Of a DNA stretch of 64,000 bases, positions 7,598 to 16,505 are shown in pieces. Below the pieces are notes generated by a model. That model saw only the letters and a program-made list of their open reading frames with translations. It made no database searches and was not told where the DNA came from. This stretch comes from JAHBVY01 sp964415255 (GTDB taxonomy: Bacteria; Myxococcota_A; Polyangia; Polyangiales; Polyangiaceae), in contig CAYQAC010000002.1 in the NCBI GenBank assembly GCA_964415255.1, positions 1 to 64,000 on the forward strand, written 5' to 3'. The translations under genes were made by a program, and so were the position numbers. The stretch's first letter is position 1. Each line of letters begins with the position of its first letter.

Positions 7598-9222
7598 CTT
7601 GCCCCGAACGGTAGCTGAAGCTCGAAGCGCGCGCCGCGGTCACTTGGCATGAGGCATAAGTCGCCCCCATGCGCGCGCGCGATGCGGCGTGAGGTGGAGA
7701 GGCCGATGCCCACCCCTGAGGGCTTGCCGCTCATGAACGGCTCGAACAGATCCGCCCGAATGCTCGGCGCGACGCCTGGCCCGCTGTCCTCCACCAACAC
7801 GCCAAACTTAGAATCCCCAAGCTCGATTCGCACATCTATCTCGAGGGGCCCATCGTCTTGCGTGGTGACCGCGTCGATGGCGTTCAGCACCAAGTTGGAG
7901 ATGATGATCCGGATCATGTCTGGATCAACCTCAAGCGTCAGCGGGCCCTCTGGGCGCGTCACCCGGAGCTCCACGCCCAGCTCCACGCAGGTCTCTCGCA
8001 GCCACTTGAGCGACTCATCAAGCAGCGCGCCCATGTCAGTCTTCCTGAGCGTTGGCTTCGGCTCTTTAGCGAACAGCATCAGCTGCCGCGCAAAATTGCC
8101 CAAGCGATCGATCTCAGCGTGCAGCTGGCTGACGACCCGCGGGCTCGGCTCCTTGGGGGTCCGGAGCACGAGGTCGAGGCCCATCTTCAGGCCGTTCAGT
8201 GAGTTCCTCACCTCGTGCGCGACGACGTTCACCGCCTCCCCCGTGCGGCGCAGGCGCTCCTCCGCCACGGCGCGGCGCGTCGCCGGGCCAAGCTGCCGCA
8301 AGAGCCGCAGCAGGAGCCCTACGAGCAACGCGAGCGGCAACACCGCGAGGACCACCCCGAGCATCAGGCGCGAGGTGAAGCGCTGACTGATGGCCGCGAA
8401 CAGCGCGTCCTCCGGCACGAAGGCGAGCAGCACCAGCTCGCCCCCCGGGAGCGGCGAGGAGGCCACCACCGCGGAGCGTTGGCCCAGATCGAGCTCATGG
8501 AGACCGAAGCGCGGCTCCTCCGCGAACAGCTCCCGCCACGCAGGGCGCTGGGCGAACGGGGGCGGCACCGAGGGGTAGACGACGTCGCCCGCCTGGGTCG
8601 CGAGGATCATCAGGACGTCTGGCTGACTCACCAGCCGCAGGCCGGCGCGCGAGTGCGCGAGATCGAGCCCGCCCACCAGCGCCCCCGTGAACTCCCCGGC
8701 GCGCACCACGGGGGCTACCAAGAAGAGCGCGGCGTCCTGCGCCTCTGGCTCCACCGGCACCACCTGAATGAGGTGGGAGCGCTTCAGCGACTGAAACCAG
8801 AGGCTGTCCCCCAGCTCGTTTCCGCGAGGCAAAAATTCCCGCGGCTCCGCCCACAGCACCTTGCCCTCACCATCCACGATGGCGATGCCAAGATCGAACA
8901 GCGCGCTCTCACCGTGCGCCACGTCGAGCAGCGCGCGCTCGGGGCCCAGCGTCTCGTCACTGAAGTCCACCTCCGCGCGCCGCGCCAGGCGCTCGAGCTC
9001 CGCCGTGAGGCCGCCCAGGTGCTCAGCGAGCAAGCGGGAGCGGACGCGCGTCTCGAGCAGGAGCTGGTGCTTCAGCTGATCTTCATCGTGGGTCCGGTCA
9101 GTGACCAGCCCCGCCACCAAGAGCCCCACGGCGATCGTCGCGACCGCGACGTAGATGGCCAGCGCCGCCTTCGCGAAGCGGCGGTGCGCGGTGGAGATCT
9201 GATCGGCAGCAGGGGTGGTCAT
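7594..9222 (-). CDS. Membrane sensor histidine kinase, partner of the sigma-54 regulator
   Basis: 542 residues. Helix 1 is at ~17-40, followed by a ~240-residue periplasmic sensor region (Cache-like layout, inferred) and helix 2 at ~285-310 (LMLGVVLAVLPLALLVGLLL). The dimerisation/phospho-acceptor box has His near 336 (NVVAHEVRNSLNGLKMGLDL). The ATPase domain shows NLVLNAID (N box), EDSGPGVAP (G1) and GVGIGLSTSRRI (G2). The order matches NtrB/ZraS-type kinases that serve sigma-54 regulators. The gene overlaps the regulator by 4 bases. An AT-rich inverted repeat lies over its start (see 9222-9238). Confidence 0.92.
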   Translation of the reverse strand: MTTPAADQISTAHRRFAKAALAIYVAVATIAVGLLVAGLVTDRTHDEDQLKHQLLLETRVRSRLLAEHLGGLTAELERLARRAEVDFSDETLGPERALLDVAHGESALFDLGIAIVDGEGKVLWAEPREFLPRGNELGDSLWFQSLKRSHLIQVVPVEPEAQDAALFLVAPVVRAGEFTGALVGGLDLAHSRAGLRLVSQPDVLMILATQAGDVVYPSVPPPFAQRPAWRELFAEEPRFGLHELDLGQRSAVVASSPLPGGELVLLAFVPEDALFAAISQRFTSRLMLGVVLAVLPLALLVGLLLRLLRQLGPATRRAVAEERLRRTGEAVNVVAHEVRNSLNGLKMGLDLVLRTPKEPSPRVVSQLHAEIDRLGNFARQLMLFAKEPKPTLRKTDMGALLDESLKWLRETCVELGVELRVTRPEGPLTLEVDPDMIRIIISNLVLNAIDAVTTQDDGPLEIDVRIELGDSKFGVLVEDSGPGVAPSIRADLFEPFMSGKPSGVGIGLSTSRRIARAHGGDLCLMPSDRGARFELQLPFGAR

Positions 9223-9238
9223 TTTAACTTACTTAAAA
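9222..9238. promoter_or_regulatory. AT-rich inverted repeat at the kinase start codon
   Basis: TTTTAA, 5 bases, TTAAAA, directly abutting the kinase ATG, in DNA that is otherwise ~70% G+C. It could be an operator, an unstructured initiation region with the purine run AAGTAAG as ribosome-binding site, or both. Confidence 0.4.
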
Positions 9239-9359
9239 GTGCGCTCAGCGCTAGGAAGAGCGCCCCAGTGCCAGGCAGCCCACGCCGCGCGCCGAGCCCA
9301 CGGCATAGGCGCGACGCGCGCGAGGCGCTACCAAGGAGCCGAAGCTGCTCATGACGGCC

Positions 9360-10733
9360 TCACAGGTACTCACGCACGCGGCCCACGGCCGCCAGCAGCT
9401 CCACCTCCGCGAGCTTAACCCGCAGGCGATGCTCAACGCGGGCGAGCGCGAGCTCGCGCGTCGCCGACAGCGCGTCGAGCAGCTCCCCGATGCTGGTCTG
9501 ACCGCCCAGGTACGACGCCTCCGCCATGCGCCGGAGCTCAGGCAGCTTCGCGCTCACCGAGCTATCGAAGCGCGCGAGCGCCGCGCGGCGACCTTCGAGG
9601 AGCAGACGAGCGCGGTGGATCTCCCCTTGGGTGCTCAGCTCCGCCTCGCGGCGCGCTAAGAGCTCACGTTGGTGCTCGGCGCGCGCCCGGCGCCGTGGCC
9701 CCAGGGCGGTGTCGAACAGCGGCAGCGGGGTCGACACGCTCACGAGCGCCGCCGCGCCGTAGCCATGGGTGCTCACCAGCGCGCCCGCGCCGACGCTCGG
9801 CACGACGCGCGCCGACGCGTCCGCCGCGCGCACGCCGCTCGAGGCCGCGCGCTCACGCTCCTTCGCGGCGAGCACTCGAGGGTGGCTCGCTGCGCTGCGC
9901 TGGGTGGCGAGCGCCACCACGTCGAGCCGAAGCGGCGAGAGCGAGCCTTCAACCCGCAGATCGAGCGTGGGCGCGCCGAGCAGCACCGCGAGGCGCACCG
10001 CCGCGTCCGCCCGCTCGGCCTCCGCGTGAGCCAGCTCGGTCTCCATCAGGCTCACCTCCACCTCGGTGCGCGCCACGTCATACTGCCGCAGCTCCCCTGC
10101 GCGCGCTCGCCCGGCGACCACCCGCGCAGCTCTGGCGAGCTCGCCCTGCGCCTTGCGCAGCACCTCGGCGCGCGCCTGCGCCGCGAGCAGCTCAACGAAG
10201 GCGCGCCGCACCTCCGACATCAGCTCGTGCTCCGCGTGGAGCACCTCCGCGCGCGCCGCCGCGACGCCCGCGATGGCCGCCGCACGTCGTCCTTTCACCT
10301 GACCGCTCGTCCACAGCGGCTGCTCAACGAACAGCTGGTGCTGGGTGCCGTCCACCGGATCACTCCCGGTGACGTGGAACGCGCCACCGTAGCTGATGGT
10401 GGGGTTAGGCCGCGCCTCCGCGGAGCTGAGCTCAGCCTGCGCCACGGGCACCTCCGAGCGCGCCGTGGCTAGGCGCGGGGAGCGACTCGCGGCGAGCCCA
10501 AGGGCGCGCCGCAGCGTGATGCGCTGCGCTGAGGAGGCACCTGGGGGATTAGCGGCCGACGTTTTAGGAGGCGCGGCGCCGGGCGCTTTCGTCCTATTAC
10601 CTGACGTCTCGGCGTCGGGAGGCGCAGCGCTGGGCGTCTGCGCCCTGGCTGGTGGCGCGAGCGCCACAGCGACGAGCAGCGCCAGGCCCGCGAGAGCCAT
10701 TTGATTCGTCCCGCTGACTTTAAGCCAGCTCAT
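9360..10733 (-). CDS. TolC-family outer-membrane efflux protein (CzcC/CusC-like)
   Basis: 457 residues. A signal peptide (ALAGLALLVAVALAPPARAQ) is followed by a short Pro/Ala-rich linker and two outer-membrane-efflux-protein repeats with long Ala/Arg/Glu-rich coiled helices, as in TolC proteins. Its start overlaps the stop of the RND pump by 4 bases, so it is the third gene of the efflux operon and should form the outer-membrane channel of the tripartite pump. The final repeat ends at AAVGRVREYL, an ordinary length for the CzcC group. Confidence 0.92.
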   Translation of the reverse strand: MSWLKVSGTNQMALAGLALLVAVALAPPARAQTPSAAPPDAETSGNRTKAPGAAPPKTSAANPPGASSAQRITLRRALGLAASRSPRLATARSEVPVAQAELSSAEARPNPTISYGGAFHVTGSDPVDGTQHQLFVEQPLWTSGQVKGRRAAAIAGVAAARAEVLHAEHELMSEVRRAFVELLAAQARAEVLRKAQGELARAARVVAGRARAGELRQYDVARTEVEVSLMETELAHAEAERADAAVRLAVLLGAPTLDLRVEGSLSPLRLDVVALATQRSAASHPRVLAAKERERAASSGVRAADASARVVPSVGAGALVSTHGYGAAALVSVSTPLPLFDTALGPRRRARAEHQRELLARREAELSTQGEIHRARLLLEGRRAALARFDSSVSAKLPELRRMAEASYLGGQTSIGELLDALSATRELALARVEHRLRVKLAEVELLAAVGRVREYL

Positions 10734-13700
10734 GACGCCACCTCGCTCGCATGGCTAGCGTGGCTAGCTTCCTGCTCAGCGCCAACAACTTGAGCGCCAG
10801 CCACCTCAGCGCCACCATCACCCGCCGGCGACCCACCTTGCCGCTGAAGCGTGCGGTACACGAGCGGCAGTATCAGCAGCACCACGCCGAGCGTGGTCAC
10901 CATGCCGCCGATCAACACCACCGCGAAGGGTCGCTGCGTCTCGCTCCCGACGCCGGTGGAGATCGCCATCGGGAGCAGGCCCAGCATGGCCAGCGCCGCG
11001 AGCATCAGCACCGCGCGGAAGCGCTGGCCCGCTCCCTCGAGGATCGCCGTGTGCATCGCGTCCCCCGCGCGACGCCGCTCGTCCACCGCGCCCACCACGA
11101 GCAGCGCCGCGAGCGACACCTGGCCCAGGAGCGCGATGAACCCGACAGCTGCACTGACAGAAAGGTTGATCCCGGTGAGCGCCAGGGCGAACACGCCGCC
11201 CGTCAAGGACAGCGGTATTACGCACATCACCACCAGCGCGCTGCGCACAGACCCGAGCGCCATCACCAAGAGCGTGAACACCACCGCGAGGGAGAGCGGC
11301 ACCACCACCGCTAGGCGGCTCATCGCCCGGTGTTGGTTCTCGAACTCGCCGCCCCAGGTCACGCGGTACCCCTCGGGGATCGCCACGTCGGCTTTGACCG
11401 CGCTCATCGCCTCCTTCACCACCGACCCCATGTCGCGACCCTCCACGTTGAACTTCAAGGCCAGCGAGCGTGAGTTCGCCTCGCGGTTGATCGAGGCGCG
11501 CCCGGGCACCACCTGAATCGTCGTCAAGTCGGCCAACGGGACGCGCGCGCCGCTCGGCGCCGTCACTGAGAGCTCGCCGATGCGCGTGAGATCTTCCCGC
11601 GCCTCGCGCGGCAGCCGGAGCCGCACCGGCACCGCGCGCTCCCCCTCCCAGATCTCCGTCACCACGCGCCCCGCCAGCGACGTCTCCAAGGTGTCTTGCA
11701 GCGTGCTCATGTCGATCCCCGCGCGCGCCAGCGCGGGGCGATCCGCCACTATCTCCAGCTGGGGCACGCTGCGATCGCGATAGAGCGACAAATCGGTCAC
11801 GCCCGGGATGCGCCCGATCACCTCCAGCGCCTCTTGCAGCGCCTGCCGCATCAGCTCCAAATCCGTCCCGAAGATCTTGAGCACCACCTTACCGCGCACC
11901 CCGCTGATGGCCTCCTCCACGCTGTCCTTCATGGGTTGAGAGAAGTTGAAGCGCGCTCCAGGGATCACCTCCAAGCGGCGCCTCAGCTCCGCTTCAATCG
12001 CCGCCTTGTCCGGCGCGCCCCACTCAGCGCGCGGCTTGAGGCGCACCGGCATCACCGCCATGTTCACGCTCTCGTTGTCGGTGCCGTCCTCCGGGCGGCC
12101 CTGGCGCGTCTCCACGCCCTGCACCTCAGGCACCGTGAGCGCCAGCCGGCGCGCCTCACTCAGCAGCTCCTGGCCACGCATGAGCGAGATGCTCGTGGGC
12201 ATCTCCACGAAGACGAGGATGTCACCCTCGTCCAGCTCAGGTAAGAACTCACTGCCGAGGCGCGCCGCGGTGACGCCCGCCGCGGTGAACAGCGCGAGGC
12301 CGAGCGCGGCGCCGAGCACGCGCCGCCGCAGCAGCCACTCGACGCTCGTCAGGTAAACTGAGCGTAGCTTGACCAGGGTGCGCGGCTCCTCAGCCTGCCC
12401 GTCCTTCACGCGCATCACCAAGGCGCACAAGGCGGGCACCACGGTGAAGGCGAGCACCATCGCCCCGATCAGCGCAAAGCCATAGGTGAGCCCGAGCGGC
12501 CGGAAGATGCGCCCCTCCACCCGCTCCAGGGTGAGCACCGGGAGCAGCGCGGCGATGATGATGGTCATCGCGAAGAAGGTGGGGCGCGCGACCTCGAGCC
12601 CAGCGCGCACCAGCAAGCTCAGCATCTCAGCGCGCGTCTTCGGCTGCTCCGCGCGCAGGCGGTGGATCACGCTCTCCACCAAGATGACCCCGCCGTCCAC
12701 CAAGATCCCAAAGTCAATCGCGCCCATCGAGATCAGGTTCGCGGGCAGCCCAATCGCCGACAGCCCAATGAACGCCACCAAGAGCGACAGCGGGATCACG
12801 CTCGCGACGATCAGCGAGCCCTTGAGGCTGCGAATGAACAGCCACACCACCCCCACCACCAAGAGCGCCGCCTCAAGCAGGTTCTTGTGCACCGTCTGGA
12901 GCGTCTGACTGACCAACTCGCTGCGGTCGTAGAGCGGGACAACCTGCATGCCCTCCGGGAGGTCGCCGCCGTTCAGCTCCTCCACCAGGCGGTGCACGCC
13001 CTCGAGCACGTCCGATGGATTCGAGCCGCGGCGCATGAACACCGCGCCCGCCACCGCCTCGTCCTCCAGGTCGTAACCGACGGTGCCCTGACGCGGCGTG
13101 TGTGACTGCACCACGCGCGCGACGTCAGCCAACGTGACCGGTGTGCCCTCGTGGTGCTTGAGCACCACCGAGCTAAGGTCAGCGCTACTGCTCATCGCCC
13201 CCACGCCGCGCACCACGAGCTGCTGTTCGCCGCGCGGCAGTACCCCACCGCCCGCGTTGCGATTCGACCGCGTGATCGCCTCCTCTACCTGCTCGAGCGT
13301 CAGGTCGAAGGCGACGAGCCGCGTAGGATCCACCTCCACGTGCAGCTCCTTCAGGAAGCCGCCGCGGGTGACCACGTCCGCCACGCCCTCCACGCGGCGG
13401 AGCGCCGGCGCGATCACCCACTCCTGCTCCGAGCGCAGCTCGCTGAGCGAGTGACGCGGGCTCCTCAGGTGATACTGGTAAATCTGCCCGAGCGGCGTCG
13501 CGTCGGGGCCAAGCTCGGCCTGCACGCCATCTGGCAAGGACGCGCCGCCGATGCGCTCCGACACTAAGACGCGCGACTTGAACGGATCCGCGCCATCCTC
13601 AAACGTCAGGTATACTAACGACAGCCCGAACAGGCTCTCGCTGCGCATCGAGACCAGCTTCGGCAGGCCGTTCAGCTCGCGCTCAAGCGGGATGGTGATC

Positions 13701-13891
13701 TGTCGCTCAATCTCAGGCGGGGCGAGCCCAGGCTGCTGCGCGATGACGTTGACCTGCAGGTTGGTCACGTCGGGGAAGGCCTCCACCGGCGTCTTCAGGT
13801 AGGCGCGCACGCCAAAGACGCCAATGACGAAGGTCACGAGCAAGGTCGCCACGCGCCGCTCGGCGCACAGCCTCAGGAGCGCAGCTAACAT
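10730..13891 (-). CDS. RND efflux pump, heavy-metal (CzcA/CusA) subfamily
   Basis: 1053 residues, the usual length. First helix at ~12-30, two large periplasmic loops and twelve membrane segments. The helix-4 signature near residue 391-405 reads DFGILVDGGVILVE, keeping the two Asp and one Glu that define the proton relay of metal-exporting RND pumps. The early motif KTPVEAFPDVTNLQVNV is also typical of this branch. It would export divalent or monovalent metal ions using the proton gradient; the metal cannot be assigned. It lies between the adaptor (46 bases upstream) and the TolC protein (4-base overlap downstream). Confidence 0.93.
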   Translation of the reverse strand: MLAALLRLCAERRVATLLVTFVIGVFGVRAYLKTPVEAFPDVTNLQVNVIAQQPGLAPPEIERQITIPLERELNGLPKLVSMRSESLFGLSLVYLTFEDGADPFKSRVLVSERIGGASLPDGVQAELGPDATPLGQIYQYHLRSPRHSLSELRSEQEWVIAPALRRVEGVADVVTRGGFLKELHVEVDPTRLVAFDLTLEQVEEAITRSNRNAGGGVLPRGEQQLVVRGVGAMSSSADLSSVVLKHHEGTPVTLADVARVVQSHTPRQGTVGYDLEDEAVAGAVFMRRGSNPSDVLEGVHRLVEELNGGDLPEGMQVVPLYDRSELVSQTLQTVHKNLLEAALLVVGVVWLFIRSLKGSLIVASVIPLSLLVAFIGLSAIGLPANLISMGAIDFGILVDGGVILVESVIHRLRAEQPKTRAEMLSLLVRAGLEVARPTFFAMTIIIAALLPVLTLERVEGRIFRPLGLTYGFALIGAMVLAFTVVPALCALVMRVKDGQAEEPRTLVKLRSVYLTSVEWLLRRRVLGAALGLALFTAAGVTAARLGSEFLPELDEGDILVFVEMPTSISLMRGQELLSEARRLALTVPEVQGVETRQGRPEDGTDNESVNMAVMPVRLKPRAEWGAPDKAAIEAELRRRLEVIPGARFNFSQPMKDSVEEAISGVRGKVVLKIFGTDLELMRQALQEALEVIGRIPGVTDLSLYRDRSVPQLEIVADRPALARAGIDMSTLQDTLETSLAGRVVTEIWEGERAVPVRLRLPREAREDLTRIGELSVTAPSGARVPLADLTTIQVVPGRASINREANSRSLALKFNVEGRDMGSVVKEAMSAVKADVAIPEGYRVTWGGEFENQHRAMSRLAVVVPLSLAVVFTLLVMALGSVRSALVVMCVIPLSLTGGVFALALTGINLSVSAAVGFIALLGQVSLAALLVVGAVDERRRAGDAMHTAILEGAGQRFRAVLMLAALAMLGLLPMAISTGVGSETQRPFAVVLIGGMVTTLGVVLLILPLVYRTLQRQGGSPAGDGGAEVAGAQVVGAEQEASHASHASEVAS

Positions 13892-13936
13892 GAACGCCCT
13901 CTCACTATTTCCCGTACAGCAAAGCTAGGGTGGCGT

Positions 13937-15091
13937 TCACAGCAGCTGATCCGCCTCAGCGTCGAGCAAGAGCGCGCCCGCCACCACCACCTGTTCCCCC
14001 GCTGAAATCCCCTCCAAGATCTGCACCTGCCCGCTCAGGGTCACGCCCGGGCGCACCGCGCGACGCTGGAAGCCCTCGCCCGAGGCGACGTACACCACGT
14101 AGTCGCGCCCATCTTTGATCAGCACCGCACGCGTCGGCACGCTGCCACCCTCCACCTCAACCGAGACGCGCACGTCACCAAACATCCCGGGGCGCAGCAC
14201 CTGTGGAGGCTCCGTCAGCGCGATGCGCACCGGCGCCGTGCGCCGCGCGGCGTCCACCACCGCGCCGACGCTCACCACCTCCCCCTTGAGCGGCTCTCGC
14301 ACCGCCGGCACCCTGAGCGTTGTTGCTTGCCCCACCTGGATCAAAGACAGGTCACGCTCGGAGACGTCCGCCTGGACCCACAGCGCGCTCGGATCGCCCA
14401 GCACCAGCAGCTCTTCGGCGTCCGCCACCGCCGCGCCCACAGTGACAGTTCGGCTGACTATGGTGCCGTCCATCGCGGCTCGCACCACCACGCTGCTGCC
14501 GCTGCCCGCGCCGACCAGCGAGACGGTGGCCCTGGCTCGCGCTAGCTCCGCGCTGAGCTCCGCCACGCGCAGCCCCGCGTCGAGCCGCTCACGCTCAGTC
14601 CCCACCCCCTGCTCAAGCATCGACACCGCGCGCTGTTCGGCGGCGCGAGCCGCCGTGAGCGACGCGCGAGCCGCCGTGAGCGACGCGCGAGCCGAGGCGG
14701 CGTCAGGGCTCCCCAGGGTGACGAGCGGAGCGCCCTGCGCCACGCGATCCCCCACCTGCACATGCACCTCAAGCACGCGCCCCGCGAGCGGCGCACCGAC
14801 GTTCGACACCGCGCCGTCACGAAACACCACCCGCGCTGGCAACCTGAGCTCAGCGCGCGAGCCAGCCGCCTCGAACGCCTCCGTCTCGATGAAGCGCCGC
14901 GACGCCTCGCTGAGCGTCACTCCATCCGTGCTCAGCGCGGCCCCATCGGTCGCCTGGATTTTTGGGGGTTGGGCACCGCTCTCCACGGCCTCGGCCGTGC
15001 TGCATCCCATCGCGAGCCCGCTCAGCGCAAGCAGCCAAACCGCGAGCCCTCCACGAAGCGCGTCGCCGCGAGGCGCACCGCGAGGCACCAC
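13937..15091 (-). CDS. RND efflux periplasmic adaptor (membrane fusion protein), probable lipoprotein
   Basis: The frame is open to 15208, but a GTG at 15091 gives a compact lipoprotein signal with lipobox LAMGC; the extension upstream is made of CGCGAGGC-like DNA repeats. After the lipid Cys and a short spacer come the barrel-sandwich halves (RVLEVHVQVGDRVAQGAPL and VVRAAMDGTIVSRTVTVGA), separated by an alpha-hairpin, then the beta-barrel and membrane-proximal domains. The adaptor joins the pump to the TolC channel. Two oddities: a 21-bp tandem duplication in the hairpin adds one heptad, and the DNA for the spacer after the lipobox contains one copy of the dispersed G-rich motif in antisense. 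Confidence 0.88.
   Translation of the reverse strand: MVPRGAPRGDALRGGLAVWLLALSGLAMGCSTAEAVESGAQPPKIQATDGAALSTDGVTLSEASRRFIETEAFEAAGSRAELRLPARVVFRDGAVSNVGAPLAGRVLEVHVQVGDRVAQGAPLVTLGSPDAASARASLTAARASLTAARAAEQRAVSMLEQGVGTERERLDAGLRVAELSAELARARATVSLVGAGSGSSVVVRAAMDGTIVSRTVTVGAAVADAEELLVLGDPSALWVQADVSERDLSLIQVGQATTLRVPAVREPLKGEVVSVGAVVDAARRTAPVRIALTEPPQVLRPGMFGDVRVSVEVEGGSVPTRAVLIKDGRDYVVYVASGEGFQRRAVRPGVTLSGQVQILEGISAGEQVVVAGALLLDAEADQLL
14645..14694. repeat. 21-bp tandem repeat inside the adaptor hairpin
   Basis: Two full 21-bp units (14645-14665, 14666-14686) plus a partial third. They encode ASLTAAR twice, exactly one coiled-coil heptad per unit. Confidence 0.9.
14954..14979 (+). repeat. Dispersed G-rich motif, copy 2 (inside adaptor gene, antisense)
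   Basis: Reads GGATTTTTGGGGGTTGGG, then CACCGC. It overlaps codons for AQPPKIQ just after the lipobox of the adaptor, so the motif can sit inside coding DNA. Confidence 0.75.
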
Positions 15092-15220
15092 GACGCAAGG
15101 CACTCCAGCACGAGAAACCACGCAACCGCGAGGCAACGGAACCACACCGCGAGACGACATGCCGCGCCATGAGCAGGTTCCGTGCCGCGCCGCGCGGCGC
15201 GCTTTCACGCGGCCAACGGA

Positions 15221-15236
15221 GCGCGCCTAGGCGCGC
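15221..15236. promoter_or_regulatory. 16-bp perfect palindrome upstream of the efflux operon
   Basis: GCGCGCCTAGGCGCGC, centred at 15228.5, about 140 bases upstream of the preferred adaptor start. Candidate operator; see the second palindrome 30 bp away. Confidence 0.4.
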
Positions 15237-15248
15237 GATTGAACGAAG

Positions 15249-15268
15249 CGTGCATGAGCTCATGCACG
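15249..15268. promoter_or_regulatory. 20-bp perfect palindrome upstream of the efflux operon
   Basis: CGTGCATGAGCTCATGCACG, centred at 15258.5, exactly 30 bp (about three helical turns) from the centre of the 16-bp palindrome. A dimeric regulator could bind here. No regulator gene for it is recognised nearby other than the two-component system. Confidence 0.45.
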
Positions 15269-15654
15269 ATCTGTCTATCGGGCACCCCGACGATCTTGGG
15301 GGCCGCCTCGCATCTCAGCCCGCCGAGCTGCAGCAGGCGCACCACCTGAGCGCTTGGGCTCACATCCAACAACAGGCACGGCGACGAATATCGGCACCGA
15401 AAGTCAAGTTCAAAACTTCAATATCCCACAACGCGAGCATGCGCGTTCTGGTCGCCATGCGTCCTTCACACGCTCACGTCCAGCACTAACAACGCCTCTC
15501 GCCAGCCAAATTCGCCTGAATTCCTGGCCAATACGCGATCCAACATGCGACACGCTGCCGCGCACATCCACGTGCGTTGCCGCCCGCCCACTACCTGCTA
15601 CCATCCCCTCAGGCACACCAGCTTCCGGCGAATTCTAAGAAAGGGGCCCCTCCC
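15269..15654. other. Gene-free stretch between efflux operon and secreted-protein remnant
   Basis: About 390 bases with no convincing gene. Part of it (15380-15440) is unusually AT-rich, with AAGTTCAAAACTT as a small inverted repeat, and could hold the promoter of the efflux operon on the minus strand. I see no clear -35/-10 pair. Confidence 0.5.
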
Positions 15655-15923
15655 GTGACCACCACCAGGACCCTCCCTCTACTCGCGGCGACGCCCTCGC
15701 TCGTCGTCGCCCGGGCGTGACCGGCATACCGTTGTTTACGGGAACGGCAAGTGTGAACACCGGCAACCAGTTCACTGACACCTTGTGGGCCACGGTGCCC
15801 CATCTAAGCTACGGAGACTATTGGATTTCTGGGCATATTGACACGGGAAAAGTGGTCACTGAGTTCAACGAGGATGACAACATCATTCGCAGTGCAATGT
15901 CCATCAGAATTAAGCCGTGCTAG
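15655..15923 (+). pseudogene. Remnant of a secreted protein with a CARDB-like C-terminus
   Basis: A GTG at 15655, preceded by AAGAAAGGGG, starts a signal-peptide-like run (TTTRTLPLLAATPSLVVARA) that ends at a TGA at 15718. In another frame, from GTG 15717, 68 residues end in GKVVTEFNEDDNIIRSAMSI, the closing pattern of CARDB-type adhesion modules (VxExNExNN). The parts fit one secreted CARDB protein that lost its middle and its frame. The short frame 15717-15923 could alternatively be an intact small gene. Confidence 0.35.
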
Positions 15924-16375
15924 ACCAACGCTTTGAGAGCATCACTCCCGCGGTGCTCGACCTATACTTTGGCGCGGAGCCTGTCCTTGAACTCGGCATA
16001 ACCGGCACCGCTCAAGGAGTGACGTGGGCGACGCTCGTGCGGCTCACCGCGGAGCAGGCGGCTAGCGGGGAGGTCGACGTGCCGCTGTCCAGGGAAGCGA
16101 CCAAGACTGGAGCGGGGATCCTGAATCTCCATGAGTCCAATCAGGTCCTTGATTGGGCGACGAGCGGCTCGCTTCGCGCCACTATCTCCAAGGGTAAGAT
16201 CGTGGGCGACGTGGAGGCGACTCCCGCCTCCTTCTCAGGCCACTTCGAGGGCGACCTCAGCATCGTGTGTTGGGTCCCACGAGCAGAGCCCACCACGGGA
16301 GATGGAGAGGCGCTCGTCATTGACGAGGACTTCGCTTCGCCTGACTGTGAGCCCTTCAAGGCATTGACAAGGTAG
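15917..16375 (+). CDS. Hypothetical protein, 152 residues
   Basis: The GTG at 15917 overlaps the TAG of the CARDB fragment. The product has no signal peptide of its own, is beta-rich and acidic, and ends with SFSGHFEGDLSIVCWVP followed by a tail with two more Asp-Cys/Glu stretches. The pattern (GSLRATISKGKIVGDVEATP) resembles lipoprotein domains common in myxobacteria that lack a name. Since the preceding fragment carries secretion-like features, this may be the C-terminal part of the same broken secreted protein. Confidence 0.5.
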   Translation: MLDQRFESITPAVLDLYFGAEPVLELGITGTAQGVTWATLVRLTAEQAASGEVDVPLSREATKTGAGILNLHESNQVLDWATSGSLRATISKGKIVGDVEATPASFSGHFEGDLSIVCWVPRAEPTTGDGEALVIDEDFASPDCEPFKALTR

Positions 16376-16473
16376 CTGACCAAGGCCGCACGCAGTTCGC
16401 CGCGCAGGGGGCTGCGGGGTGGCGCGGGGCGATTGGGGGGGCACCTGGGGCACAGCACTTCAGCGTGCTGGAG

Positions 16474-16500
16474 CGCGGTGCAGGCAAACCCCCAAAACCC
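16474..16500 (-). repeat. Dispersed G-rich motif, copy 3
   Basis: Minus strand: GGGTTTTGGGGGTTTG, CCT, then GCACCGCGC. It lies ~170 bases 3' of the DUF2378 gene on the same strand, beyond a block of tandem repeats. Confidence 0.75.
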
Positions 16501-16505
16501 GAAGC

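Noticed and set aside
15092..15208. N-terminal extension of the efflux adaptor
   Set aside because: Built from CGCGAGGC-like DNA repeats, basic and without conserved residues; the GTG at 15091 gives a proper lipoprotein signal.
14962..15489. Long plus-strand open frame across the adaptor start and the palindromes
   Set aside because: Arg/Ala-rich shadow of the adaptor gene on the other strand; no plausible start or domain.
15209..15654. tRNA or small RNA gene in the gap
   Set aside because: No cloverleaf, T-loop sequence or conserved RNA structure could be found by eye.
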